Positions 1 through 9,348 of a DNA stretch of 64,000 nt are shown piece after piece (position 1 is the stretch's first letter; each line of letters opens with the position of its first letter). The notes below the pieces were generated by a model. The model was not told the DNA's origin. It saw nothing but the letters and a program-made list of their open reading frames with translations, and did not search any database. This DNA is from Bacteroidales bacterium (lineage in GTDB: Bacteria; Bacteroidota; Bacteroidia; Bacteroidales; UBA4181): assembly GCA_031275285.1 (NCBI GenBank), contig JAISOY010000203.1, positions 47,957 to 111,956 of the forward strand, in the 5' to 3' direction. The position numbers and the translations under genes are program-made.

Positions 1-761
1 CGCAAAGGCCGGAATATTCTCATCGGCAATGGATTGTAAAACCCGTTGCCGAGGATGATGCTTATGGCATTGTTGCCTGGATGTACCTGGTTCGTGATAT
101 CGTAGACACTATAAAGGATCTGTTTTCCGAAATTGGTCCAGCCCGGATCAAGTACCTGGTCACCAACGCGTGCGCTGTTCATTCTGGCTTCATAATAGCC
201 GATGCCTGCGATATAAAGGCGTGCTGAAGCTACCTGTTTTTTTACATGGAATGTTTTTCGAAACATAGGAGCCGGATCGTCTTTATAGAAATCTATCTCA
301 TTGGCAGGTGGTTTACTACCGTCGCTGATCCATTGAGCCTTCCAATCATCCTTTTGCAGCATGGCTGTTTCCCACCAGGCTGTAGTACTCCATTCGGAAG
401 GTCTGCCTTCGCGGTCATATATACGTACTTTCCAGTAATAACGGGTAAACGGTTGTAGTTTTCTGCCGGTATAAACGATGTTGTTATTTTGTCCTGATAT
501 CTTTTTTCCGCTTTTCCATGTCAACTTTTTCCCTTGTTCCAGATCGGATTCGGATGTAGCAACCATTATTTCATAGGCGGTTTGTATCTGTGACCGTTCA
601 TCAAACTGTATTTTCCATGCTAATACGGGATCAGTAATGTCAATCCCAAGCGGGTTCTCAATGTATTCACAACTAAGACCCGTTGGCTGAATACCGGAAA
701 ACACCGGTAAACAAAGTCCGGATAAAAGGAGGAAAAAGAAATAATGAAGATGTTTTAACAT
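1..761 (-). CDS. Alpha-L-rhamnosidase, N-terminal part (runs off window)
   Basis: The gene reads leftward from an ATG at 761 and is cut by the window edge after about 253 codons; the frame is open throughout. The protein starts with a signal peptide (hydrophobic stretch FFFLLLSGLCLPVF). A fibronectin-like module follows (about residues 25-125, with RYYWKVRIYDREG), then WKAQWIS, and then the Bacteroidetes rhamnosidase N-domain (ARLYIAGIGYYEARMN, DPGWTNFGKQ, ILGNGFYNP). That domain order is typical of GH78 alpha-L-rhamnosidases, which remove terminal rhamnose from plant glycans in the periplasm. The catalytic (alpha/alpha)6 barrel lies outside the window, so the GH78 call rests on the N-terminal modules alone. 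A TAACTTTG -7-like box lies about 100 nt upstream. Confidence 0.85.
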   Translation of the reverse strand, partial: MLKHLHYFFFLLLSGLCLPVFSGIQPTGLSCEYIENPLGIDITDPVLAWKIQFDERSQIQTAYEIMVATSESDLEQGKKLTWKSGKKISGQNNNIVYTGRKLQPFTRYYWKVRIYDREGRPSEWSTTAWWETAMLQKDDWKAQWISDGSKPPANEIDFYKDDPAPMFRKTFHVKKQVASARLYIAGIGYYEARMNSARVGDQVLDPGWTNFGKQILYSVYDITNQVHPGNNAISIILGNGFYNPLPMRIFRPL

Positions 762-860
762 GGTAGGTTTGATATATAATTACCTGATTTTTTCTCTGTC
801 TGTCCTGATCTGATGAATAAAATAGACCCTGTTGTATGAAATTCATACTTTATTTGCGTA

Positions 861-868
861 CAAAGTTA
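861..868 (-). promoter_or_regulatory. Putative -7 box for the rhamnosidase gene
   Basis: Read on the minus strand this is TAACTTTG, an exact match to the Bacteroidetes TAnnTTTG consensus, about 95 nt before the ATG at 761. No convincing -33 TTTG is seen at normal spacing, so this is only a candidate. Confidence 0.35.
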
Positions 869-990
869 CAAAAACCGTTAAGAATGTAATAAACTTAAAG
901 TAATATGAATTTAATTGATTGATTAATAGTGTGTTGTTGCTTTTTAAAATGTTGTTTTTCTGTAATGAAATATTTGATTATGAAAAATCA

Positions 991-998
991 TATATTTG
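991..998 (+). promoter_or_regulatory. Putative -7 box for the S41 peptidase gene
   Basis: TATATTTG matches TAnnTTTG and lies 205 nt upstream of the ATG at 1203. A TTTG at 973-976 is a possible but closely spaced -33 element. If used, the transcript has a long leader that includes the hairpin at 1147-1165. Confidence 0.35.
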
Positions 999-1146
999 TA
1001 ACATTGGTATGAACAGGGTAATTCCCATATCAAGTAAATAATAGTTGCACTATAATTTGTAACAATATGAAACCCTTATGAGCGGAACTCGCAATGAAAA
1101 AGAACCGAAGCTCAATGACCGTAAGGGAGTTAATATGAAAAATGAG

Positions 1147-1165
1147 GGTTTAACTTCGTTGAACC
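1147..1165 (+). other. Leader hairpin upstream of S41 gene
   Basis: An 8-bp stem (1147-1154 with 1158-1165, one G-U pair) closes a TTC triloop just before the S41 start. The surrounding 1066-1190 also carries CCCTTA/TAAGGG arms (about 1070 and 1121). The stretch 762-1202 has no convincing gene; a 38-codon ATG frame from about 1078 is not recognisable. Confidence 0.35.
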
Positions 1166-1202
1166 TTTGGGTTCGTATGATCTTAAAATAAATGATATAC
1201 AT

Positions 1203-3188
1203 ATGAAAAAACTTTTGCTTATTTCCGTATTATTCATGCCGTTGGTTTCTTCGGCACAAACGCCCGAACAGAATAAGGTGGTTGAGGAGTTTGTTCAAAG
1301 ATATAACAGGGGAAATGATGATATTGCCAGGCTTTACTATAATGTTGATATGGAGGATTATAACAGCTTCAATAAAAAGGCTGGCGAGGAAATCAGAGAA
1401 CTCAGAAGTAGGCTGGGGAAAATCAGTGATCACAGGCTGATAAAGAAAAAAGGGAGCACCTTTTTTTATGATGTAACACTGGGAAACGCAGGAACATCGG
1501 AAATGAAGATTGCTTTCAAGAAAAACCTGATTGAAAATTTTTCATTCAAAACATCGGAGGAATTCCAAATCCGTTCTCAAACGGACGATTTAATTAAAAA
1601 ATCGTTTGATGAGCTTCGTCGAGCTTATATGGCGCTCGATCCGGATAGAGCATTTGAAGAAATACAAAAAATCGAAGAGCTTTATAACTCAGGCAAATCA
1701 TCAAAAAATGATGATTTTAAATACCGGATTAAATTTATCCGGGCCGAACTATATGCAATTGATAATAATGAAGAAGAGTCCCTTCGATTGCTCAGCGAAT
1801 TGAACAAAGAAAAGCCGGAATATGTCCGGGAATCTGTCTACAACTGCTCTTTTGCGTCACTGCATCAAAATCCGGAATACGTGAAACTTACTTATGATCC
1901 GCTGATGATATATTTCGCCCTGATAAAACCAGTAGAAGATACATTGAAGAGATTAATCAGTAATAAAAAACCAGATGGAATGCTGAGGTGTCTTGATATT
2001 AAAGATTCATTATATGCCACGCTTGTTCCTGACCTTCAAAACAAAGCGCTTTATAAGCGGGTTGATGATCTGTTGTTTAGGGCTGCTGCATACTCGATGA
2101 AAGGAAATTTTGAAGAAGCAATACAAATCCTGAAAGAAATAAAGGAACAAGGCTGGGCTTATGCTGTCAATTATACCGTAACCAACGATCTTTTTAAGGA
2201 TTTGAAGCAACATAAAGGATATGAAGAACTCGTGGGTGAATCAAATTGCAATTGCAGGGAAATCTTTGACTGGGCAGTGACTGAGTTCGAAAAATCAGAT
2301 GCCGGATTCGATTATGCTGTGGAATTGAAAGGTAAAGAAGCTTATGAAAAACATACAACCGGAAAATGGGCTGAGAGTAATTCGATCACATCATCGCATG
2401 ATTGTGTCCGATTGGTAACAGATTGGTTAGGTTTTTTCCGTAAAACGCATGTTGGTTTTTTTATGAATATACCGGCATTTGCTGACACTGTTGATGTATA
2501 TGATAAGTTTTCTGTCCGGAGACTGTCATCTAAAACCATGTATATCAAACTTAAATCATTCAATGGACATAAAGCCCATCAGGTCATTGCCCGTATGATC
2601 GATGCCAACGATTATCTGATCAGTAATACCCCTAACCTGATCATTGACCTGCGCGGTAATGGAGGTGGTAGCGATAATGCTTGGAATCCATTATGTAAAT
2701 ACATTGAATCCAAACCAGTATATTATACGGGTGGAAATATGTTCAGAATCAGTGAGGAAAATGCAAAACTGATGGAGCGTTACGGAGAAAAAGAAAGAGC
2801 TGATTTTATCAGGAGCAATTCCGGGAAAAGATTTGCGGGTAACAGCCATTTAATCGTTAACAAGCCAAATAAAACTCAAAAATATCCTGAAAATATCCTG
2901 ATACTTACCAACAGCGGAACCGCAAGCGCTGCTGAAAGTTTTCTATTATACGCCAAGCAAAGTAATAAAGTTAAAGTTATGGGACAAATAAGTCATGGAG
3001 CCGAAGAAGTGGGAAACTGTGCACTGATAGAGTCGCCAGACAAGCAATTTTTACTATTCTACGGCACTACAATAAGGCATTCGGCAAAACTTACCCAATA
3101 TCTAGATTATGGAATACAACCTGATATATTCCTGACTTCAGATATTGATTGGATCAATGCAGCAAAGGAGTATTTGGAATATCGATAG
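1203..3188 (+). CDS. Secreted S41-family (tail-specific-like) serine peptidase
   Basis: The protein has 661 residues. The frame is open further upstream, but only through a TTG at 1167; the ATG at 1203 directly begins a signal peptide (MKKLLLISVLFMPLVSSA) and is preferred. Residues ~20-450 are helical and repeat-like, with no domain I can name. The C-terminal third is an S41 peptidase: LIIDLRGNGGG near residue 480, and SGTASAAESF with the presumed nucleophile Ser at about 575, followed by the strand-rich end (YGIQPDIFL). No PDZ domain is obvious. This fits the 'S41 family peptidase' type common as secreted proteins in Bacteroidetes. It is monocistronic and converges with the efflux operon. 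The substrate is unknown. Confidence 0.85.
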   Translation: MKKLLLISVLFMPLVSSAQTPEQNKVVEEFVQRYNRGNDDIARLYYNVDMEDYNSFNKKAGEEIRELRSRLGKISDHRLIKKKGSTFFYDVTLGNAGTSEMKIAFKKNLIENFSFKTSEEFQIRSQTDDLIKKSFDELRRAYMALDPDRAFEEIQKIEELYNSGKSSKNDDFKYRIKFIRAELYAIDNNEEESLRLLSELNKEKPEYVRESVYNCSFASLHQNPEYVKLTYDPLMIYFALIKPVEDTLKRLISNKKPDGMLRCLDIKDSLYATLVPDLQNKALYKRVDDLLFRAAAYSMKGNFEEAIQILKEIKEQGWAYAVNYTVTNDLFKDLKQHKGYEELVGESNCNCREIFDWAVTEFEKSDAGFDYAVELKGKEAYEKHTTGKWAESNSITSSHDCVRLVTDWLGFFRKTHVGFFMNIPAFADTVDVYDKFSVRRLSSKTMYIKLKSFNGHKAHQVIARMIDANDYLISNTPNLIIDLRGNGGGSDNAWNPLCKYIESKPVYYTGGNMFRISEENAKLMERYGEKERADFIRSNSGKRFAGNSHLIVNKPNKTQKYPENILILTNSGTASAAESFLLYAKQSNKVKVMGQISHGAEEVGNCALIESPDKQFLLFYGTTIRHSAKLTQYLDYGIQPDIFLTSDIDWINAAKEYLEYR

Positions 3189-3202
3189 ATCCGGTTGAGT
3201 TT

Positions 3203-3225
3203 TATATCTTTTAAGATGTATTTTT
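3203..3225 (+). terminator. Weak hairpin plus T-tract between convergent genes
   Basis: TATATCTT and AAGATGTA form an 8-bp stem with one G-U pair around a two-base centre, followed by TTTTT. The position, between convergent stop codons, suits a terminator for the S41 gene, but the stem is AT-rich and weak. Confidence 0.3.
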
Positions 3226-3266
3226 CGGGTTGTATATAGAACTTACCCTGTCGCGGATGAAGATAG

Positions 3267-4643
3267 TTATTCCGTAATGCCTCCACCCAATGCTTTATAA
3301 AGCGATACCGTAGCCAACAGCTTATCCAGGATGGCATCGTTGAGTGCTATTTCGGCATCGAACAACTGGCGTTGTGCATCCAAAACATCGATATAACTGA
3401 TCACGCCATTCACATACTGTAATCGTGCCAGTGCATGGTACAACTGAGCCGACTGGTACAGTGCCTCAGTTGATTCGTACATCTCTTTTGTTTTGTTAAA
3501 AAATTCAAGTGCATTATTTACTTCCCTGAAAACGTCAAGGATCTTTTTTTCATAAGCATAGGTCTCCTGTTCATAAATAGCGAGAGCAGCTTTATGGGCA
3601 GCCTTATTCTTTCCCATACTAAACAGGGGACTTGTGAGTGAGCCGGCAATATACCATGCCGGGCTTTTTAGGAAATCTTTGATCTCCGAGTTCTCAAAGC
3701 CCAGGTTCCCAGTAAGTTTTATCCTGGGGAACATATTGGTATAGGCAACTCCTGCATTAGCATGCGCCTCCTTCAGTTTTTGTTCGGCCTGGCGCACATC
3801 GGGCCTTTGTTGCAATAGCTCCGACGGAAGGTCTATCGGGAGATCGGGAGTATCGGCATACAGGCTGATATCTTCCCCCCTGTGAATATGTGTAGGGAAT
3901 TCACCCAAAAGCATGGAAAGATCGTTTTCTTTCTGCCGGATCTCATACTGAAGTTTAGGAACAAGCGTTTCGGTACGTGCATGTTCCACCAGACTCTGCC
4001 GGTAAGGTATTTCCGAAGTCATTCCTCCTTCATACCTTAATTTGGCAAATGTAACAGCTTCATGACGCGAATCGAGTGTTTGCTGTACGATCCTCAACTC
4101 ACGGTCAAGGGCTTTCAGCTCGAAATACATCTGTGCTACCTGCGAAACAACGGTTAGCTGCAAAGCCTTCTGTGATTCTACCGACTGCAGGTAAGCCGCA
4201 ATACCCGCATCATTCTGGTAACGTAGATTACCCCATATATCGAGCTCCCACCCGAAGGTAAGATAAGCATTGATCTCCGGACTGTATGTCTTATTGTCTC
4301 CACCATAATTCAGGTATTCCTTATCGGCAATCGCCTGTACACCTATCTGGGGAAACAGTTCCGAAAATTTGATCCTCCGGCTGGCAATCATCTCCCTGAT
4401 ACGTGCATAAGCCGAGAGCATATCCTTGTTATTTTCCAGGGCTTTCGATATAAGCCCCTGTAAAATAGTATCGGGATATAAAGTGCTCCACCCGATATCA
4501 TTTATATTACCCTGCTCCATACCCTGGCTGTCGAATTTCCCGGGTATGTTCATCTCCGGTGTTTTGTAAATACGACCGGCTTTACAGGAAAAAAGCAACA
4601 GTGCCAAGACCGGGACAAGTATCATATAAAATAGGTTTTTCAT
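3267..4643 (-). CDS. Outer-membrane efflux channel lipoprotein (TolC/OprM/NodT family)
   Basis: A 458-residue protein with a lipoprotein signal (LLLFSC, Cys20), followed by the duplicated helical and beta-barrel halves of OprM-type channels. Characteristic segments are IGWSTLYPDTILQGLISKAL near residue 50, ELDIWGNLRY near 155, LRYEGGMTS near 200, LPSELLQQRPDVRQAEQ near 270 and LARLQYVNGVISYIDVLDAQ near 405. It forms the outer-membrane duct of a tripartite RND pump. It is the last gene of a tightly packed operon, only 4 bp after the pump gene, so it most likely works with that pump. Confidence 0.95.
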   Translation of the reverse strand: MKNLFYMILVPVLALLLFSCKAGRIYKTPEMNIPGKFDSQGMEQGNINDIGWSTLYPDTILQGLISKALENNKDMLSAYARIREMIASRRIKFSELFPQIGVQAIADKEYLNYGGDNKTYSPEINAYLTFGWELDIWGNLRYQNDAGIAAYLQSVESQKALQLTVVSQVAQMYFELKALDRELRIVQQTLDSRHEAVTFAKLRYEGGMTSEIPYRQSLVEHARTETLVPKLQYEIRQKENDLSMLLGEFPTHIHRGEDISLYADTPDLPIDLPSELLQQRPDVRQAEQKLKEAHANAGVAYTNMFPRIKLTGNLGFENSEIKDFLKSPAWYIAGSLTSPLFSMGKNKAAHKAALAIYEQETYAYEKKILDVFREVNNALEFFNKTKEMYESTEALYQSAQLYHALARLQYVNGVISYIDVLDAQRQLFDAEIALNDAILDKLLATVSLYKALGGGITE

Positions 4644-4647
4644 ACTG

Positions 4648-7600
4648 TTACTTCGGTTTGCGTTTCAATATTTTTTTATACTTGTCGGGTATCCTGAATT
4701 TGAAATCGGGTATCTTAAACCTTTCCTTGAAGTTATATACCAGTACAAAGAAAAAAGGTACCAGGATAATACCTATGGTTATAGCCAGAATCATACCGAA
4801 AAACACACCGCTACCAATGGAATGGCGACTTGCCGATCCCGGCCCTGAAGCAATAACCATCGGTAACATACCTAATACGAACGCCAAAGAAGTCATCAGG
4901 ATCGGCCTGAATCGCAATTTTGCAGCCTGAAGAGCTGCCTGCATGGGGGTATCGCCATTTTCGACCTGCATCTTGGCAAATTCTATGATCAGGATGGCAT
5001 TTTTGGTAGCAAGGCCGATAAGGGTAACCAACCCTATCTGGAAATAAATATCGTTATTAAGTCCCAGAACCCAAATCCCGAGATATGCACCTAAAGCCGA
5101 CACAGGAATAGAAAGCAGGGCCGATATGGGTACTACCCAGCTTTCGTACAGTGCTGCAAGGAACAGGAATACAAAAATAAATACAAGGGTCATTACCTTC
5201 CCTGTTTGTCCCGATGCTTTTTGTTCCTGGAAGGAAAGCCCGCTCCATGAGAATCCTATATTTTTTGGAAGATGTTTCTTTGAAATCCGTTCAATAGCCT
5301 TCATCGCTTGCCCCGAGCTATACCCTGCTGCAGGGGTTACCTGTATAGGGGCCGATGTAAACATATTGAACCGGGTAATGCTTCCGGGACCTGTGGTATA
5401 TTCTGTTTTCCCCAGTACAGTAAGCGGTACCATGGTGCCATTGGAAGTCTTTACAAAAAAGAGGCTGATATCATCCTGAGTCGAACGAAAAGATTGGTCG
5501 GCCTGGATATAGACCTTATATATACGGTTGAACATGTTGAAATCATTCACATATACCGAACCCAGATAAGCTTTCATGGTTGAGAAGATATCCGATATAG
5601 GTACTCCCAGTAACTTAGCGAGGTCTTTGTCCACATCAAAATATATCAACGGTATCTCGGGTTGCAGCGCACTTGACACATTGGCAACTTCTTTAGCCCT
5701 TGATGCATAGTAGATAAAAGAATCCACACCCGTTGCTAAGTCGTCCCATTGAGCATCCGATTTTGCCTGCAGTTTCAATTCTACGCCGCCTGCACCTCCA
5801 AGCCCCGGAACTACTGGAGGACGGCTGGTATACGCCTTTATTTCGGGATAGTTATATAACTCATCTAATATTATATGCATCACTTCTTCCACATCCTGGC
5901 CTCTTTTCTTCCATGGTTTCAGTATCACAGTGAGGGTAGACCGTCCCTGGTTTGAGCCTACCCTTGGACTGGAGCCGGTTACATTCTGCACATACTCCAC
6001 AGCATCCAATTGGTTGATAAAAGTAACTGCCCTGTCGGTTACCGTCCGCATACGTTCGAGTGTGGTTCCCTCAGGCATTTCGAGTTCCACGGTAAAGAAT
6101 CCCTGGTCTTCCTGTGGTATAAATCCTGTGGGTATATATTTGTTCAGAACGAATATCAATACCAATACCATTCCGAAACCCGCCAGGATTCTTTTCGGGT
6201 ATCCGCATATTTTACCCAGGATACCGGTATATTTTTTATTGCCTTTATCTAACCAGATATTGATTTTCCTGAAAATAATATTCCGGGTTCTTTTGTGAGG
6301 TCTCAGGATAATAGCGCACATGGCAGGACTCAAAGTCAGGGCCACTACTGTGGAAATCAATACCGATACCACAATAGTAATGGAAAATTGCCTGAACAGT
6401 GAACCGGTTATTCCGTCAAGAAAACTTACCGGTATAAATACGGCAGCCAGTACCATGGAGGTAGCAATAAGCGCACCGGTAAGCTCTTTCATTGCGATAT
6501 GCGTTGCCGCACGTGCACCTATTTTGCGCGAATTCATGATACGTTCCACATTTTCGACAACCACAATGGCATCGTCCACCACAATACCTATAGCCAGTAC
6601 CAACCCCAACAATGTGAGCATATTCAGGGAGAATCCCATAATCAACATAAACCCGAAAGTGCCGATCAGCGAAATAGGGACGGCTATGATAGGAATAAAG
6701 GCAGCACGCCAGCTTTGCAATGACAGGAATACCACCAGGATTACCAGGAAAAGAGCCTCAAACAAAGTTTTATACACTTCACTGATAGATTCGGAGATAT
6801 ATTCTGTAATGTCGAAAGGTATCAGATAATCCAGGCCCTCAGGAAAACTTTGAGCTATTTCATTGATTGCCCTTTTTACTTCATCGGCCACTTCTATAGC
6901 ATTGGCGCCGGGCAACAGGTAAACACTCAGTATAGCAGCATTCTTGCCGTTTAAACCACTTTCCGTATTATACGACGAAGCTTCAAGTGATACCCTGGCC
7001 ACGTCCCGCATCCTAATAAAAGATCCGTCGTTATTGGCTTTCACAACAATGTCTTCAAAATCACTGACCGTAGAAAGACGCCCCCTGGCCGTAATAGTAA
7101 CTGCTACATCCACATCCGAAACCGGAGGTTTACCGATCTCACCTGCTGCCGATTCCCGGTTCTGGTCTTTTAATGCGTCCTGCAGATCTTTTACCGTTAT
7201 CCCGAAACTTGCCATCTTATCGGGGTATACCCATATCTGCATGCCATAATACCGGCTTCCTACATTCGACACCCGGCCTACTCCGGGTATACGGCCAATA
7301 ATATCCAGCACATTGATGGTAGCATAGTTGCTCAGGTATATTTCGTCGAACTTCGGATCATCGGACACAAGGGCAATGGTCAGTAACTGGCTGGTCGCCT
7401 GCTTCTCTATGGATACACCATTTTGTATCACTTCGGCAGGCAAACGGGATTCTGCCAGTTTCACCCTGTTCTGGACTTCCACTGCTGCAAAATCCACATT
7501 GGTATTTACATCAAAAGTGACGCTTATGGATAACCCGCCGGAGTTGGAACTGCTCGATTCCATATATATCATTCCCGGCGTACCGTTCAGTACCTGTTCA

Positions 7601-7797
7601 ATGGGAGTCGATACCGCCTGGGATACCGTAGTGGCATTAGCACCAGGGTAAGACGCGCTGATCTTTACCACCGGTGGCGTAATATGCGGGTATTGTTCCA
7701 CCGGCAGGGAAAACAACCCTATAATACCTAACAGTACGATCAGTACTGAGATAACGGTTGAAAAAACAGGACGGTCAATGAAAAATCCCGGTTTCAT
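4648..7797 (-). CDS. RND efflux pump permease (HAE1/AcrB type)
   Basis: The protein has 1049 residues, full length for hydrophobe/amphiphile RND pumps. The N-terminus (FFIDRPVFSTVISVLIVLLG, VEQYPHITPP) is diagnostic. TM4 carries the proton-relay pair in GIVVDDAIVVVENVERIM near residue 405, and a second half repeats the layout (LIGLATKNAILIIEFA near 935). Twelve membrane helices and two large periplasmic loops are expected. The pump takes drugs or other amphiphiles from the inner membrane or periplasm and expels them in exchange for protons, working with the adaptor encoded directly upstream (stop and start adjacent) and the OprM-like channel downstream. No TetR or AraC regulator is next to the operon. 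The transported substrate cannot be read from sequence. Confidence 0.96.
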   Translation of the reverse strand: MKPGFFIDRPVFSTVISVLIVLLGIIGLFSLPVEQYPHITPPVVKISASYPGANATTVSQAVSTPIEQVLNGTPGMIYMESSSSNSGGLSISVTFDVNTNVDFAAVEVQNRVKLAESRLPAEVIQNGVSIEKQATSQLLTIALVSDDPKFDEIYLSNYATINVLDIIGRIPGVGRVSNVGSRYYGMQIWVYPDKMASFGITVKDLQDALKDQNRESAAGEIGKPPVSDVDVAVTITARGRLSTVSDFEDIVVKANNDGSFIRMRDVARVSLEASSYNTESGLNGKNAAILSVYLLPGANAIEVADEVKRAINEIAQSFPEGLDYLIPFDITEYISESISEVYKTLFEALFLVILVVFLSLQSWRAAFIPIIAVPISLIGTFGFMLIMGFSLNMLTLLGLVLAIGIVVDDAIVVVENVERIMNSRKIGARAATHIAMKELTGALIATSMVLAAVFIPVSFLDGITGSLFRQFSITIVVSVLISTVVALTLSPAMCAIILRPHKRTRNIIFRKINIWLDKGNKKYTGILGKICGYPKRILAGFGMVLVLIFVLNKYIPTGFIPQEDQGFFTVELEMPEGTTLERMRTVTDRAVTFINQLDAVEYVQNVTGSSPRVGSNQGRSTLTVILKPWKKRGQDVEEVMHIILDELYNYPEIKAYTSRPPVVPGLGGAGGVELKLQAKSDAQWDDLATGVDSFIYYASRAKEVANVSSALQPEIPLIYFDVDKDLAKLLGVPISDIFSTMKAYLGSVYVNDFNMFNRIYKVYIQADQSFRSTQDDISLFFVKTSNGTMVPLTVLGKTEYTTGPGSITRFNMFTSAPIQVTPAAGYSSGQAMKAIERISKKHLPKNIGFSWSGLSFQEQKASGQTGKVMTLVFIFVFLFLAALYESWVVPISALLSIPVSALGAYLGIWVLGLNNDIYFQIGLVTLIGLATKNAILIIEFAKMQVENGDTPMQAALQAAKLRFRPILMTSLAFVLGMLPMVIASGPGSASRHSIGSGVFFGMILAITIGIILVPFFFVLVYNFKERFKIPDFKFRIPDKYKKILKRKPK

Positions 7798-8958
7798 CTA
7801 TTCGTACTCCTCTTTAATTCCCTGGTTTTCGTAATATGGTTCTACAACCGGGTCGCGGGCTATTACCTTTTGTCCCGGTGTCAGTTTATGATGTCCTTCC
7901 ACCACTATTTTTTCGTAAGGACTAACTCCACGTGTAACTACTATCTTATTATCATGTTCAGGTCCAGTTTCCACAAATCTTTTTTCGGCAATACTATCCC
8001 GGCGCACCACGAATAAAAAGGCCCCGCCTTTTTCTATCGAGATTGCTTTCTGGGGGACTATCATCACATTTTCCATCACATCGAGCAGAAGGGTTACCCT
8101 GGTAAACTGTCCCGGGAGAAGTTCCTGGTTAGGGTTAGGCAGTTCGGCCCTTACACCGAAAGTACCGGTCTGCGGATCTACCTGTGGCGAGGCAAAATCC
8201 ACAATTCCCTCTTTGCCGTAAATGGTATTATCGGCAAGAGTAACCGTAATGGTCGGTTGCCAGGACCGGGTGGAATCCAGTTCACCCAGGTGAACGTTAC
8301 GCCGCTGGCTTCTTAAATAATCGAGAGCCGTAAGTTTAAAATCCACGAGCACAGTATCCCGTCTCACCACTGTCGCCAGTAGGGAAGAATTGGACTTACC
8401 CACAAGTGTACCAATATCCACATGCCTTTCGCTGATATAACCTGACAGCGGTGAACGTACCACTGTATAGCTCAGTTCCAGTTCGGCCTGGGACAGATCT
8501 GCCTTACTCATGGATACGCTGGCCTTAGCCATATCCAAAGCCGCTATGGCATTATCCAGATCGAGGCGGCTGGCTGCATTCTGTTCGTACAATGGTTCGA
8601 TACGATGTAGATCCCTCTCTGCCTTTGCAGCCTGGGCCTCATCTTTTTTCAATTGTGCACGCGCCTTTTCAACTTTTGCCTTGTATACCTCGGCATTGAT
8701 ATAAAACAAGGGCTCGCCGCTCTCTACCCTTTTACCTTCACTAAAGGTCATCCGTTCAAGATAACCTTCCACACGCGCATGTATCTCTACGCTACGGTAT
8801 GCCCGGATCAATCCCGAATATTTCCCATAAATTTCAATATTATCTATGGATACATTTTCAACGGCTACAACCGGAGGCTTTTCCTCACTCCTTTTACATG
8901 CACCGGAAGATATGATATATATCAATATTAAATAAGAAGCTATTTTCCTGAATTTCAT
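7798..8958 (-). CDS. RND efflux periplasmic adaptor lipoprotein (AcrA family)
   Basis: A 386-residue lipoprotein (SSGAC, Cys21). It has the adaptor fold: first biotinyl-lipoyl half (VEIHARVEGYLERMTF, VESGEPLFYIN) near residues 60-100, a helical hairpin (~100-165), the second lipoyl half (LSYTVVRSPLSGYISER near 170), then barrel and membrane-proximal domains (LPGQFTRVTL near 290, VVEGHHKLTPGQKVI near 355). It bridges the inner-membrane pump and the outer-membrane channel. It is the first gene of the three-gene minus-strand operon and ends directly at the pump start. Confidence 0.95.
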   Translation of the reverse strand: MKFRKIASYLILIYIISSGACKRSEEKPPVVAVENVSIDNIEIYGKYSGLIRAYRSVEIHARVEGYLERMTFSEGKRVESGEPLFYINAEVYKAKVEKARAQLKKDEAQAAKAERDLHRIEPLYEQNAASRLDLDNAIAALDMAKASVSMSKADLSQAELELSYTVVRSPLSGYISERHVDIGTLVGKSNSSLLATVVRRDTVLVDFKLTALDYLRSQRRNVHLGELDSTRSWQPTITVTLADNTIYGKEGIVDFASPQVDPQTGTFGVRAELPNPNQELLPGQFTRVTLLLDVMENVMIVPQKAISIEKGGAFLFVVRRDSIAEKRFVETGPEHDNKIVVTRGVSPYEKIVVEGHHKLTPGQKVIARDPVVEPYYENQGIKEEYE

Positions 8959-9007
8959 CTAAATGCGATCTCTTAGCCTGTATTAAAATATGATTTAAAG
9001 ATAATAA

Positions 9008-9015
9008 CAAATCTA
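9008..9015 (-). promoter_or_regulatory. Putative -7 box for the efflux operon
   Basis: On the minus strand this reads TAGATTTG, an exact TAnnTTTG match 50 nt upstream of the adaptor ATG at 8958. The -33 element is not clear. Confidence 0.4.
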
Positions 9016-9153
9016 TAACAATATTGTTTTTATTATCTATAAATTCTTTTAAAAAAATACATCTATCCTGTTTGTATTGATAATGCAATACGCATGTAAT
9101 CATTGATTTATATTGATTTTTTATTTGATCAGTGTCAGTCTTACCTAACCGGA

Positions 9154-9252
9154 ATGAATCACGAGATCAATCAGGATTTTATTCATGCTTTCAGCAGGGA
9201 TCATTTAACAAGAGAGTTGGCGCAGGTAAAAAGAGTGGGGAAAGAGATATAA
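9154..9252 (+). other. Short coding-like remnant (32 codons), unassigned
   Basis: The gap 8959-9348 holds the efflux promoter and an ATG frame of 32 codons ending in AQVKRVGKEI with a TAA at 9250. Its codon use looks gene-like, but it has no recognisable family and no clear start signal. It may be the tail of a decayed gene. Nothing else is seen in this gap. Confidence 0.25.
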
Positions 9253-9348
9253 TCACTTTATACATCCATTTTTGTACAGATGGAGTGATATTTGAACAAA
9301 TATAAATGAATATTTGTATTATATTAGTAAACAACTTTTTTTGATAAG

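Noticed and set aside
6320..6829. 169-codon plus-strand open frame
   Set aside because: An antisense shadow of the RND pump gene; the pump protein is full length and conserved.
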